DNA of 6,120 nucleotides from an uncultured Bacilli bacterium (GCA_944351315.1 CALVPL010000090.1:1-6120); one strand, 5' to 3'. Counted from the first letter of the stretch, positions 1 through 4,912 are shown. The notes: generated by a model not told the origin, from the sequence alone. Numbers and translations: made by a program.

Positions 1-123
1 CTTAAAAGTCCTAGAATTCCAGATAAATTATTAAAAAATCCTAAAATGAAAATTGTTCTTAGAGTATGGGGTGGAATTTTTATAATAGTTGGAATTTTAT
101 TAATTGTTTTCTCAATTATTTAA
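1..123 (+). CDS. C-terminal end of a membrane protein (partial)
   Basis: An open frame enters from before the window and stops at TAA 121-123, giving the last 40 residues. They contain a short basic stretch (PRIPDKLLKNPKMK) and then a hydrophobic helix of about 18 residues beginning at WGGIFIIVGI and ending the protein. This looks like the final transmembrane segment of a small integral membrane protein with its last loop in the cytoplasm. An internal ATG at 46 has no Shine-Dalgarno sequence before it, so the true start probably lies upstream of the window. The family cannot be named from this piece. The next gene follows after 58 bases with its own promoter candidate. Confidence 0.6.
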   Translation, partial: LKSPRIPDKLLKNPKMKIVLRVWGGIFIIVGILLIVFSII

Positions 124-127
124 TAAC

Positions 128-139
128 AAATTGCAATTT
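128..139. repeat. 12-bp perfect palindrome AAATTGCAATTT
   Basis: AAATTGCAATTT reads the same on both strands. It lies just upstream of the extended -10 candidate at 147-155, where a repressor or activator could bind. An AT-rich palindrome of this size can also arise by chance, so an operator role is only possible. Confidence 0.3.
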
Positions 140-146
140 AATACTC

Positions 147-155
147 TGATATAAA
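147..155 (+). promoter_or_regulatory. Candidate extended -10 promoter of the metallophosphoesterase gene
   Basis: TGATATAAA fits an extended -10 element (TG, one base, then TATAAA, five of six matches to TATAAT). No good -35 box lies 17 bases upstream, which is tolerable for extended -10 promoters. Transcription would begin near 162, giving a leader of about 20 bases that contains the AAGGAG ribosome site at 170-175. The same TGATATAA core appears at 1115-1123. Confidence 0.4.
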
Positions 156-181
156 AATAGTGATTTGTAAAGGAGTTATCT

Positions 182-1033
182 ATGAAAAAGAAAACTAAAA
201 TTATTATTTTGATTATTATTTGTTTAGTAATTTTAAGTGCTTTATATTTATATTATGAAAACACTAAATTGCAGGTTAGTACTTATAATATAATTAATCA
301 GAATATACCTGTTGATTTTAATAATTATAAAATAGTACAGATATCGGATTTTCACAATACTAAATCTAAAATTTTAACTCATGATTTAATAGAAGAAATA
401 AAAAAACAAAAACCAAACATTATTGTTTTAACAGGGTATTTGATTGATTCAAACAAAACAGATATAGATGTTGCAATAAACTTTTTAAAAGAAATTAACA
501 GTATAGCACCTATATATTTCATTTCTGGTAATCATGAGGCGAGTATTCATAATTATTCAGAATTTAAGGATAAATTAGAACAAAATAAGGTGATTATTTT
601 AGATAATAAAGTAGAGGTACTAAAAATAAATGAGTCAGAAATAAATTTAATAGGCATAGATGATCCTCGAATGGTTCATGAAAGTTACGTATCAGATTCC
701 GAAATAGTAAATGTTGAAATAAATAATTTAAAATATGATGATACTAAATATAGTATACTATTATCTTATAGACCAGAATTGTTTGATACTTATGTAGAAA
801 AAGAATTAGATTTGGTATTAGTGGGACATGCACATGGAGGGCAGATAAGATTACCATTTATAGGTGGGATTGGTGCTCCAAATCAAGGATTTTTTCCTAA
901 GTATACAAGTGGAATATATGTTGAAAATAATACAACTATGGTAGTAAGTAGAGGCATTGGAAATAGTATTATACCTTTTAGAATAAATAACAGACCAAAA
1001 TTAGTAGTTATCAGATTAAATGGTAAAAAATAA
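182..1033 (+). CDS. Membrane-anchored YkuE-like metallophosphoesterase with two altered metal-ligand positions
   Basis: The protein has 283 residues. Residues 5-24 form an uncleaved signal anchor without a twin-arginine motif, so the catalytic domain should lie outside the membrane. The calcineurin-like phosphoesterase motifs appear in order: D56-F-H58; G85-Y86-L-I-D; G116-N117-H118-E119; L-S-Y196-R-P-E; and G215-H216-A-H218-G-G-Q. The C-terminal block (GAPNQGFFPKYTSG, SRGIGNS, PFRINNRP) is typical of this Gram-positive subfamily, and the length is normal. The odd point is that position 86 is normally the Asp bridging both metals and position 196 is normally a His ligand; both are Tyr here, each one base from the usual codon (TAT at 437-439 and 767-769). 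Activity may be reduced or lost although the frame is intact. AAGGAG at 170-175 supports the start. Family assignment is firm; the substrate is unknown. Confidence 0.92.
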   Translation: MKKKTKIIILIIICLVILSALYLYYENTKLQVSTYNIINQNIPVDFNNYKIVQISDFHNTKSKILTHDLIEEIKKQKPNIIVLTGYLIDSNKTDIDVAINFLKEINSIAPIYFISGNHEASIHNYSEFKDKLEQNKVIILDNKVEVLKINESEINLIGIDDPRMVHESYVSDSEIVNVEINNLKYDDTKYSILLSYRPELFDTYVEKELDLVLVGHAHGGQIRLPFIGGIGAPNQGFFPKYTSGIYVENNTTMVVSRGIGNSIIPFRINNRPKLVVIRLNGKK

Positions 1034-1052
1034 ATTCTTTTTGATATTGTTT

Positions 1053-1079
1053 ACTAGGGGTTATACCTAGTTTTTATTT
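1053..1079 (+). terminator. Rho-independent terminator after the metallophosphoesterase gene
   Basis: ACTAGG (1053-1058) and CCTAGT (1066-1071) form a perfect 6-bp stem around a 7-base loop. They are followed by a T-rich run interrupted by one A (1071-1079). The stem begins 19 bases after the stop codon, so this gene is probably transcribed alone. Confidence 0.7.
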
Positions 1080-1114
1080 AGTAGTGTTCTTATCTTTTTA
1101 ATTTTTGGGATAAA

Positions 1115-1123
1115 TGATATAAT
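1115..1123 (+). promoter_or_regulatory. Extended -10 promoter of the flavodoxin operon
   Basis: TGATATAAT is a full TGn extension plus a consensus TATAAT at 1118-1123. The region 17 bases upstream (TTTTTA, 1095-1100) is a poor -35 box, which fits a promoter that relies on the extended -10. Transcription would start near 1130, about 33 bases before the first gene of the unit and well clear of the preceding terminator. Confidence 0.6.
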
Positions 1124-1162
1124 TGTTTTAATGAAATAGTAATTTGAAAGTGAGAATTAATT

Positions 1163-1363
1163 ATGAATATGGGAAAAACTGGAATTTTGATGATTATATT
1201 AGGAAATGTATTGTATTTAGCTTATACTTTCTTTTGTGGTAATGAAATAACTTCATTTGATGAATTTAGTTCGGGATTATTACTGGGTTTAACTGTAGGA
1301 GTTAATTTAATAGGAATCATATTATTAGTGATGTATATTTCTAAAAAAGAGAAAAACAAATGA
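1163..1363 (+). CDS. Small two-helix membrane protein, unknown function
   Basis: This 66-residue protein has two predicted transmembrane helices, roughly residues 6-24 and 37-58. They are separated by a short acidic loop (GNEITSFDEFSS) and followed by a strongly basic tail (SKKEKNK). The positive tail and the N-terminal Lys suggest both ends face the cytoplasm and the acidic loop faces out. The ribosome site is weak (GTGAG at 1150-1154, 8 bases before the start); a second ATG at 1169 would remove only two residues. It is the first gene of a three-gene unit: only 28 bases separate its stop from the next start. No family is recognised; proteins this small and hydrophobic are often accessory membrane subunits, but nothing here shows that. 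Confidence 0.7.
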   Translation: MNMGKTGILMIILGNVLYLAYTFFCGNEITSFDEFSSGLLLGLTVGVNLIGIILLVMYISKKEKNK

Positions 1364-1391
1364 TTTAGCTAAGAAAAGTAGGAGGTATAGA

Positions 1392-1547
1392 ATGTATAAA
1401 ACTGTTGTAATAGAATATTCACCAAAAGCGGATGATATGGCTTGGAAAATAGAAGAAAAAGCTAATGAAATGTTGCAAGAGGGATATGAATTAGTTACCA
1501 TGGCAATTACAGGAACAGCAAAAGCGATTTTAGTGTTTAAAAAGTAA
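1392..1547 (+). CDS. DUF4177-like small protein
   Basis: The 51-residue product begins MYKTVVIEYSP and ends GTAKAILVFKK. Its layout is a short beta strand, then a helix (ADDMAWKIEEKANEMLQEG), then YELVTMAITGTAKAILVFKK as a beta hairpin. This matches DUF4177-type proteins, whose usual pattern is a YK.V strand, a helix, a G-[WY]-E-L-V turn and a G(T)-x-x-A-I-L-[IV]-F end. The function of that family is not established. The start is strongly supported by AGGAGGT at 1380-1386, 5 bases before the ATG. It sits between the small membrane protein and the flavodoxin gene, with gaps of 28 and 19 bases, so co-transcription is very likely. No membrane helix or signal peptide is present, so it should be cytoplasmic. 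Confidence 0.8.
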   Translation: MYKTVVIEYSPKADDMAWKIEEKANEMLQEGYELVTMAITGTAKAILVFKK

Positions 1548-1556
1548 ATAGAAAAT

Positions 1557-1561
1557 GGAGG
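1557..1561 (+). promoter_or_regulatory. Ribosome binding site GGAGG that fixes the flavodoxin start
   Basis: GGAGG lies 5 bases before the ATG at 1567. It overlaps an in-frame ATG at 1555, which has no suitable site of its own, so translation should begin at 1567 and not four codons earlier. Confidence 0.75.
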
Positions 1562-1566
1562 TTGTT

Positions 1567-2094
1567 ATGAATCCTATTATAATATATGGCTCTTGTTATG
1601 GTTCAACGAAACAATATGCTGAAGTACTTTCAAAACGAACAAATATAGAAGCGATTTCTTTTAAAAATGTAAAGAAAATCAATGCATATAATACGATTAT
1701 TTATTTAGGGGGGGTGTATGCTGGTGGAGTATTAGGAATGGCAAAAACAATAAAAAAGTTAAAGGATTTTTCAAATAAAAAGATTATTATTGTAACTGTC
1801 GGTCTTTCAGATCCAACAGATGAAGTTAATAAAAATAATATAAGGAATAATATAAAAAATCAAATCCAAAAAGAGATTTTTGAAAAAGCCAAAATATTTC
1901 ATTTAAGAGGGGGCATAGATTATTCGAAATTAAATTTTGCTCATAAAACGATGATGAAGTTGCTTTATAATAGTGTTAAGAATTTGCCTGAAGAAAAGTT
2001 AACTGCTGAAGATAGAGCCATGATAGAAACTTATAATAAGAAAATTGATTTTATTGATTTTTCTAGTTTAGAACAAATAATTTCTGAAATATAA
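1567..2094 (+). CDS. Flavodoxin-domain protein
   Basis: This 175-residue protein opens with beta strand NPIIIYG and the phosphate-binding loop G8-S-C-Y-G12-S-T14-K-Q-Y-A, the FMN-binding signature of flavodoxins. Residues 44-58 (IIYLGGVYAGGVLGM) match the second FMN-contact loop of the Flavodoxin_5 group, which also contains HemG-type protoporphyrinogen oxidases. HLRGGIDYSKLNFAHKTMMK (112-131) is a conserved block of that group, and the acidic C-terminal region (AEDRAMIETYNKKIDFID) is also typical. It probably binds FMN and transfers electrons in the cytoplasm; no haem genes are nearby, so a HemG role is not supported. The start at 1567 is preferred over an in-frame ATG at 1555. It is the last gene of the unit beginning at 1163. 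Confidence 0.88.
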   Translation: MNPIIIYGSCYGSTKQYAEVLSKRTNIEAISFKNVKKINAYNTIIYLGGVYAGGVLGMAKTIKKLKDFSNKKIIIVTVGLSDPTDEVNKNNIRNNIKNQIQKEIFEKAKIFHLRGGIDYSKLNFAHKTMMKLLYNSVKNLPEEKLTAEDRAMIETYNKKIDFIDFSSLEQIISEI

Positions 2095-2146
2095 AAGTTA
2101 TATTTGTTATTACCCTTGATATATTTCCTGTAATAAATGACTTTTA
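2092..2146. repeat. Nested inverted repeats between the flavodoxin and XRE genes
   Basis: Two nested perfect 7-bp inverted repeats occupy almost the whole gap. TAAAAGT (2092-2098) pairs with ACTTTTA (2140-2146), and inside them TTATTAC (2107-2113) pairs with GTAATAA (2130-2136). The resulting hairpin includes the flavodoxin stop codon and ends just before the -10 candidate of the next gene. It has no T-run after it, so it is not a standard terminator. It could be an mRNA 3' end structure, an operator region or a chance product of AT-rich sequence. Confidence 0.4.
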
Positions 2147-2155
2147 CATTATAAA
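2129..2155 (+). promoter_or_regulatory. Possible -10 box and operator of the first XRE gene
   Basis: TATAAA at 2150-2155 is a plausible -10 box; no convincing -35 box is found 15-19 bases upstream. TGTAA (2129-2133) and TTACA (2144-2148) form an inverted repeat with 10 bases between the arms, directly next to the -10 box, where an autoregulating repressor would bind. The element is weak and the reading is inference. Confidence 0.3.
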
Positions 2156-2180
2156 ATAGTAGTGTGAAAGGAGAAAATTT

Positions 2181-2891
2181 ATGAATCAAGAAAAAATTGG
2201 AAAATTTATTGCTAGTTGTCGAAAAAAGAAAAATATAACTCAACAGGAGTTAGCAGAAAAATTGGGCGTTTCAGATCGTACTATTGGAAATTGGGAAAAT
2301 GGTAGAAATATGCCCGACTTAGCTTTGTTTAAACCGTTGTGTCAAGAACTTGATATTACTTTAAATGATTTAATGAGTGGTGAAAAAGTAAAACATAATG
2401 AATACCAAGAAAAATTAGAAGAAAATATACTTAATACTATTGATTATACTAATAAAAAAATTGAAAATCGTAACAGTGTTATTGGATTGATTTTTGTTGT
2501 ATTTGGGGTGTTAATTTCAATTTCTGCTGTGGCCATATTTCCTAGTGAAAGTAGCTGGGGATCTATTTATTCTATTTTTGGAGCCATTGTCTCTTTAATA
2601 GGGATCAGTAGATTTACGAAGCGATTAACTCATGGTAAGAGATTATTATGTAATTTTGGGTATTTTTTCTTATTTGTATTTATATTGATGACAATAGATT
2701 ATATTGGTGTTCTTAATATTCATCAAGCTCCAAGATTTTCTTTAAACAAGGTTTCTGGAGATCATGTCATTTATTATGATACATTATTTTACGATGTGGT
2801 TCGATGCAATGTGAATGAAGAAGATGAATTCTTTAAGGTGATGAAAAATCAAAAATATGATCCAGATAATATAGATGTTTTTTGTAAATAA
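2181..2891 (+). CDS. XRE-family HTH regulator with three membrane helices
   Basis: The protein has 236 residues. Residues 5-62 form an XRE/Cro-C1 helix-turn-helix: IGKFIASCRK is helix 1, TQQELAEKLGV is helix 2, and SDRTIGNWENGR carries the recognition helix, followed by MPD and LNDLMSGEK. A linker with charged helix character (70-97) leads to three predicted membrane helices near 99-119, 127-143 and 157-176. With the DNA-binding end in the cytoplasm, the last 60 residues should face outside; these contain APRFSLNK and YYDTLFYDVVRCN, a pattern I associate with other Firmicutes membrane proteins without a named function. A membrane-tethered one-component sensor-regulator is the likely role; target and signal are unknown. 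AAAGGAG (2167-2173) fixes the start. The DNA-binding half is closely similar to that of the gene starting at 4913. Confidence 0.88.
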   Translation: MNQEKIGKFIASCRKKKNITQQELAEKLGVSDRTIGNWENGRNMPDLALFKPLCQELDITLNDLMSGEKVKHNEYQEKLEENILNTIDYTNKKIENRNSVIGLIFVVFGVLISISAVAIFPSESSWGSIYSIFGAIVSLIGISRFTKRLTHGKRLLCNFGYFFLFVFILMTIDYIGVLNIHQAPRFSLNKVSGDHVIYYDTLFYDVVRCNVNEEDEFFKVMKNQKYDPDNIDVFCK

Positions 2892-2927
2892 TCAATAGTT
2901 TTAATTCGGATAAATATATGGACATTG

Positions 2928-2944
2928 GTTTTGAAATTCGAAAC
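2928..2944. repeat. 17-bp near-palindrome
   Basis: GTTTTGAA and TTCGAAAC flank a single central A. Seven of the eight pairs match and the remaining pair is T opposite G. Symmetry around a single centre with 8-bp arms is what a dimeric DNA-binding protein would read, and it is too tight to fold as an RNA hairpin. It lies in the 158-base gap between the first XRE gene and the GNAT gene. Whether either XRE protein binds it is unknown. Confidence 0.35.
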
Positions 2945-2945
2945 A

Positions 2946-2987
2946 AATCCTTTTCATAAAAGAAGATTGTGGTTATTTTAAAGGATT
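2946..2987. repeat. 8-bp inverted repeat with 26-base loop
   Basis: AATCCTTT (2946-2953) and AAAGGATT (2980-2987) are perfect complements. They sit between the near-palindrome at 2928-2944 and the terminator at 2992-3023. The loop is long for a terminator and there is no T-run directly after it. It may be part of an mRNA 3' structure. Confidence 0.3.
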
Positions 2988-2991
2988 GAAT

Positions 2992-3023
2992 AGAAAAGTT
3001 CTTTGAAAATCTTTTCTTTTTTT
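2992..3023 (+). terminator. Rho-independent terminator after the first XRE gene
   Basis: AGAAAAG (2992-2998) and CTTTTCT (3011-3017) form a 7-bp stem with a 12-base loop, followed by seven T (3017-3023). The stem is AT-rich and therefore weak, but its form and position between two genes fit a terminator. It lies about 100 bases after the XRE stop codon. Confidence 0.55.
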
Positions 3024-3031
3024 GATAATAT
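3003..3031 (+). promoter_or_regulatory. Candidate promoter of the GNAT gene
   Basis: TTGAAA (3003-3008, five of six matches to TTGACA) and TAATAT (3026-3031, four of six) are 17 bases apart. The -35 box would lie in the loop of the preceding terminator, and transcription would start only about 12 bases before the ATG at 3050, just including the AGGTGA ribosome site (3038-3043). The short leader makes this a tentative call. Confidence 0.35.
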
Positions 3032-3049
3032 TTTTTTAGGTGATTATTT

Positions 3050-3466
3050 ATGGAAATTATTTCTATGGAATTTGAAGATAAAAGTATTTCTTCTAAAGTT
3101 GATGATGCTTTTAAAGAATATGCTTTAGAAAATGAAGTATATAGTGATTATAAACCTTTTAGTTATGTAGCTAAAGAAAATAATCAAGTTCTTGGAGTAA
3201 TTACTGGAAAAACTAGTTATGATGAAGTTCATATTCGAGATTTATTGGTTTTTAAAGAAGCTCGATGTAAGGGGATTGGCATGGCACTTATGAATCATGT
3301 TATAAATATTTATAAAAATATGGGGTATCGTTATATTACGTTGACGACTTATCAATTTCAAGCTCCAAAATTTTATGAGAAGTGTGGTTTTCAAATTGAG
3401 TTTGTAAGAGAAAATCAAGAAAATTCAAAACTTACAAAATATTTTTTTATTAAACATTTAAAGTGA
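3050..3466 (+). CDS. GNAT-family N-acetyltransferase
   Basis: This 138-residue protein shows the GNAT fold throughout. There is a strand pair with FSYVAKENNQVLGVITGKTSY (37-57), then HIRDLLVFKEARCKGIG (61-77) containing the acetyl-CoA pyrophosphate-binding motif R72-x-x-G75-x-G77, then helix MALMNHVINIYKNMGY. The C-terminal motif B is TTYQFQAPKFYEKCGFQ (99-115). It should transfer an acetyl group from acetyl-CoA to an amine in the cytoplasm. The TTYxFQAPxFY segment is common in a group of small Firmicutes GNATs whose substrates are not assigned. The start is supported by AGGTGA 6 bases upstream. Terminators on both sides make it a single-gene unit, so neighbours give little clue to the substrate. 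Confidence 0.88.
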   Translation: MEIISMEFEDKSISSKVDDAFKEYALENEVYSDYKPFSYVAKENNQVLGVITGKTSYDEVHIRDLLVFKEARCKGIGMALMNHVINIYKNMGYRYITLTTYQFQAPKFYEKCGFQIEFVRENQENSKLTKYFFIKHLK

Positions 3467-3490
3467 GAAAATCTCAAGTGAGAAAATCTC
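3461..3490. repeat. Perfect 15-bp tandem duplication over the GNAT stop codon
   Basis: AAGTGAGAAAATCTC occurs twice with no spacer (3461-3475 and 3476-3490). The first copy contains the stop codon TGA (3464-3466). The second copy forms the 5' part of the terminator. Each copy holds GAGA-AAA-TCTC, a small hairpin, so the left copy can fold alone or its AAGTGAGA can pair with the TCTCACTT at 3487-3494 in competition with the right copy. Confidence 0.85.
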
Positions 3491-3503
3491 ACTTTCTTTT
3501 TTT
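3476..3503 (+). terminator. Rho-independent terminator after the GNAT gene
   Basis: AAGTGAGA (3476-3483) and TCTCACTT (3487-3494) form a perfect 8-bp stem closed by an AAA loop. A T-tract follows, with seven T at 3497-3503. It begins 9 bases after the GNAT stop codon. Confidence 0.85.
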
Positions 3504-3507
3504 GGGA

Positions 3508-3521
3508 TGTTATGTTATTCT
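3508..3521 (+). promoter_or_regulatory. Possible promoter before the gene at 3543
   Basis: Two overlapping extended -10 forms are visible: TG-T-TATGTT (3508-3516) and TG-T-TATTCT (3513-3521). Each has four of six matches to TATAAT. No good -35 box is present. A promoter is expected here because a terminator lies just upstream, but which element is used cannot be decided. Confidence 0.3.
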
Positions 3522-3530
3522 TAGCGTAAG

Positions 3531-3537
3531 AAGGTGA
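3531..3537 (+). promoter_or_regulatory. Ribosome binding site AAGGTGA that decides the start at 3543
   Basis: AAGGTGA ends 5 bases before ATG 3543. The in-frame GTG at 3534 falls within this site, so it is part of the ribosome binding sequence and not the initiation codon. Confidence 0.7.
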
Positions 3538-3542
3538 ATATT

Positions 3543-4040
3543 ATGAAAAAGAGAAGAATTGTCATTGTTCTTGTTTTGCTTTTCCTTGTCCTTTTTCTTG
3601 TCCCTATACCTAAAAAATATAAAGACGGTGGTACAATTGAATTTCAAGCTTTACTTTATCAAGTTACTAAGTATCACCAATTGGATATGGCTTATGAAGA
3701 TGGATATAAAGATGGCATGGAAGTTAAAATTTTAGGGAATAGAGTTTATTATAAAATGGAAGAACCTATAGAAGAGGTCAGAAAAGAAGAGCCAAAAAGA
3801 GTGATTATGTTTCATGATCAATTTTTTTATGATACTGGAAAGGAAAGCAGTATTGTTGGGCGATGTGGAGTTATGGATGGCAAGATTCTTTCGCATGTTT
3901 CGGCTAGTGAATTGCCAACCAAAAATAATGAAGCTAATTTTGAAGGAGATTATGAGTATCAAGTTATTGATGCGAATACTATTGAACTATTGATTGATAA
4001 TCATTGGATTGTTTTTAAAACTTTAGATTCGGATTTTTAA
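3543..4040 (+). CDS. Signal-anchored two-domain extracytoplasmic protein, unknown function
   Basis: The 165-residue protein starts with MKKRR and a hydrophobic stretch (residues 6-20) ending VPIPKKYKDGGT. This is a signal anchor without a lipobox cysteine. Residues 24-71 (YKDGGTIEFQALLYQVTKYH, then VKILGNRVYYK) form a first module seen in small exported Firmicutes proteins. Residues 88-158 form a second: FHDQFFYDTGKESSIVGRCGVMDGKI, SASELPTKNNEANF, then IELLIDNHWIVF. I recognise the second module's pattern (GRCGVMDGxI, ExPTxxNxxNF, W-x-V-F) from uncharacterised clostridial proteins but know no function. The only cysteine is C108 in that motif, so no disulfide is formed within the chain. The start at 3543 is chosen over the GTG at 3534. 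The gene lies alone between terminator and promoter signals. Confidence 0.8.
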   Translation: MKKRRIVIVLVLLFLVLFLVPIPKKYKDGGTIEFQALLYQVTKYHQLDMAYEDGYKDGMEVKILGNRVYYKMEEPIEEVRKEEPKRVIMFHDQFFYDTGKESSIVGRCGVMDGKILSHVSASELPTKNNEANFEGDYEYQVIDANTIELLIDNHWIVFKTLDSDF

Positions 4041-4058
4041 ATTTGAAAATGTTTGAGG

Positions 4059-4087
4059 TTGGCGATTTATTGGAAATTGTGTATAAT
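4059..4087 (+). promoter_or_regulatory. Promoter of the four-helix membrane protein gene
   Basis: TTGGCG (4059-4064, four of six matches) and a perfect TATAAT (4082-4087) are separated by the ideal 17 bases. Transcription would start near 4094, with GGAG at 4101-4104 as ribosome site before ATG 4111. This is one of the best promoters in the window and separates this gene from the one ending at 4040. Confidence 0.6.
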
Positions 4088-4110
4088 AGTTTATAGTATT
4101 GGAGTAGAAT

Positions 4111-4845
4111 ATGAAAAAGATCATTCGTGGAATTTTTACTTTTTTCTTGATTCTTTTTTTAGGAATAATACCTAGTGCATTTGGGTTAAAAAAGATAATT
4201 TCGGAAAATATTTTTGGAACTTATTTTAAACAAGAAATTATTAATGAGTATTTGAATGATTATTCAGATTCAAAAAAAGAAGAAGTAAAACAAAGTTTAG
4301 AGGAAAATGAACAACTTACTGAAATTGCGAATCGTCTTGGAAATCAAGTTTTGAAAGATCTTTTGAAAAAGGAGTCTTCATCTTTTGAAGTAAAAGAAGA
4401 ATTAGAATCTTTTTTTCATGAAACTTTAGCGAATGATTTTGATACTCAAAAAATTGAATCTTTATATTTTCAATGGATTGACTATTTTCAAACAAATCTT
4501 TCTTCTAGAGAAATAGAATGGATAAACGGATATTTAATTCTTACTTCTAACTTATTTTTGATTTTTGGAAGTGTTCTTTTTTTTGTTTTTTTGGGAATGA
4601 TTTTTATTTTACATACTCCTGTTTTACTTGGGGTAAATAATTTAAGTATTGCTTTTCTAATAAGTTCTGTATTGCTTGGTTTGATTGCACAAAATTTGGA
4701 AATTTTTTGTAGTTATGCTGTTTCTTTTTTTCGGTTAGAAAATACCATTTCTTTAAATTTTTTATATGGTCTTTCTTTTTTATATTTGGGATTGAGTGTT
4801 TTCTTTTGGTTTATTGGAAAGCGAATTTTTGATCAAAAAGAGTAG
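4111..4845 (+). CDS. Four-helix membrane protein with a helical ectodomain, unknown function
   Basis: The protein has 244 residues. The first membrane helix spans about residues 7-26. A polar, charged segment of about 115 residues follows (27-140), rich in Glu and Lys and predicted largely helical (SKKEEVKQSLEENEQLTEIANRLG; SSSFEVKEELESFFHETL). Three more helices follow near 141-166, 169-194 and 217-236, ending in a basic cytoplasmic tail (GKRIFDQKE). With the N-terminus inside, the charged segment faces outside and both ends lie in the cytoplasm. I do not recognise a family, and no catalytic or metal-binding motif stands out. Cys200 is the only cysteine. GGAG at 4101-4104, 6 bases before the ATG, supports the start. 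The second XRE regulator follows 67 bases later, so functional coupling is possible but not shown. Confidence 0.8.
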   Translation: MKKIIRGIFTFFLILFLGIIPSAFGLKKIISENIFGTYFKQEIINEYLNDYSDSKKEEVKQSLEENEQLTEIANRLGNQVLKDLLKKESSSFEVKEELESFFHETLANDFDTQKIESLYFQWIDYFQTNLSSREIEWINGYLILTSNLFLIFGSVLFFVFLGMIFILHTPVLLGVNNLSIAFLISSVLLGLIAQNLEIFCSYAVSFFRLENTISLNFLYGLSFLYLGLSVFFWFIGKRIFDQKE

Positions 4846-4846
4846 A

Positions 4847-4883
4847 TCTCCACGTTTTGTTTGGAGACATTGAGTTTTTTTTT
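4847..4883 (+). terminator. Probable rho-independent terminator after the membrane protein gene
   Basis: TCTCCA (4847-4852) and TGGAGA (4862-4867) form a 6-bp stem with a 9-base loop. A run of nine T (4875-4883) follows after a 7-base gap. The gap is longer than usual, so termination may be inefficient. The right arm overlaps the -35 candidate of the next gene. Confidence 0.5.
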
Positions 4884-4892
4884 CGTTATACT
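4864..4892 (+). promoter_or_regulatory. Candidate promoter of the second XRE gene
   Basis: GAGACA (4864-4869, four of six matches) and TATACT (4887-4892, five of six) are 17 bases apart. Transcription would start near 4899, giving a leader of about 14 bases with AGGAG (4902-4906) before ATG 4913. The -35 box shares bases with the terminator stem of the preceding gene. Confidence 0.45.
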
Positions 4893-4912
4893 GATAAAAA
4901 GAGGAGAGAGTT

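Noticed and set aside
1555..1566. Flavodoxin start at ATG 1555
   Set aside because: This ATG overlaps the GGAGG ribosome site that serves ATG 1567, and the flavodoxin fold begins at the second Met.
1567..2094. Assignment as HemG protoporphyrinogen oxidase
   Set aside because: The fold group fits, but there are no haem biosynthesis neighbours and nothing specific to HemG can be shown, so a gene name is not justified.
2031..2243. Open frame on the minus strand across the flavodoxin end and XRE start
   Set aside because: It overlaps two well-supported + strand genes, has a low-complexity Phe/Ile/Lys-rich translation, and shows no family motif.
2181..3466. XRE plus GNAT as a toxin-antitoxin pair
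   Set aside because: The XRE protein is much larger than an antitoxin and has membrane helices, the genes are 158 bases apart with a terminator between them, and GNAT toxins usually pair with ribbon-helix-helix antitoxins.
3534..3542. GTG start at 3534
   Set aside because: The GTG is part of the AAGGTGA ribosome site placed 5 bases before ATG 3543.
3732..3962. Open frame on the minus strand inside the gene at 3543
   Set aside because: It lies wholly within a gene with a clear ribosome site and recognisable modules; no motif or promoter supports it.
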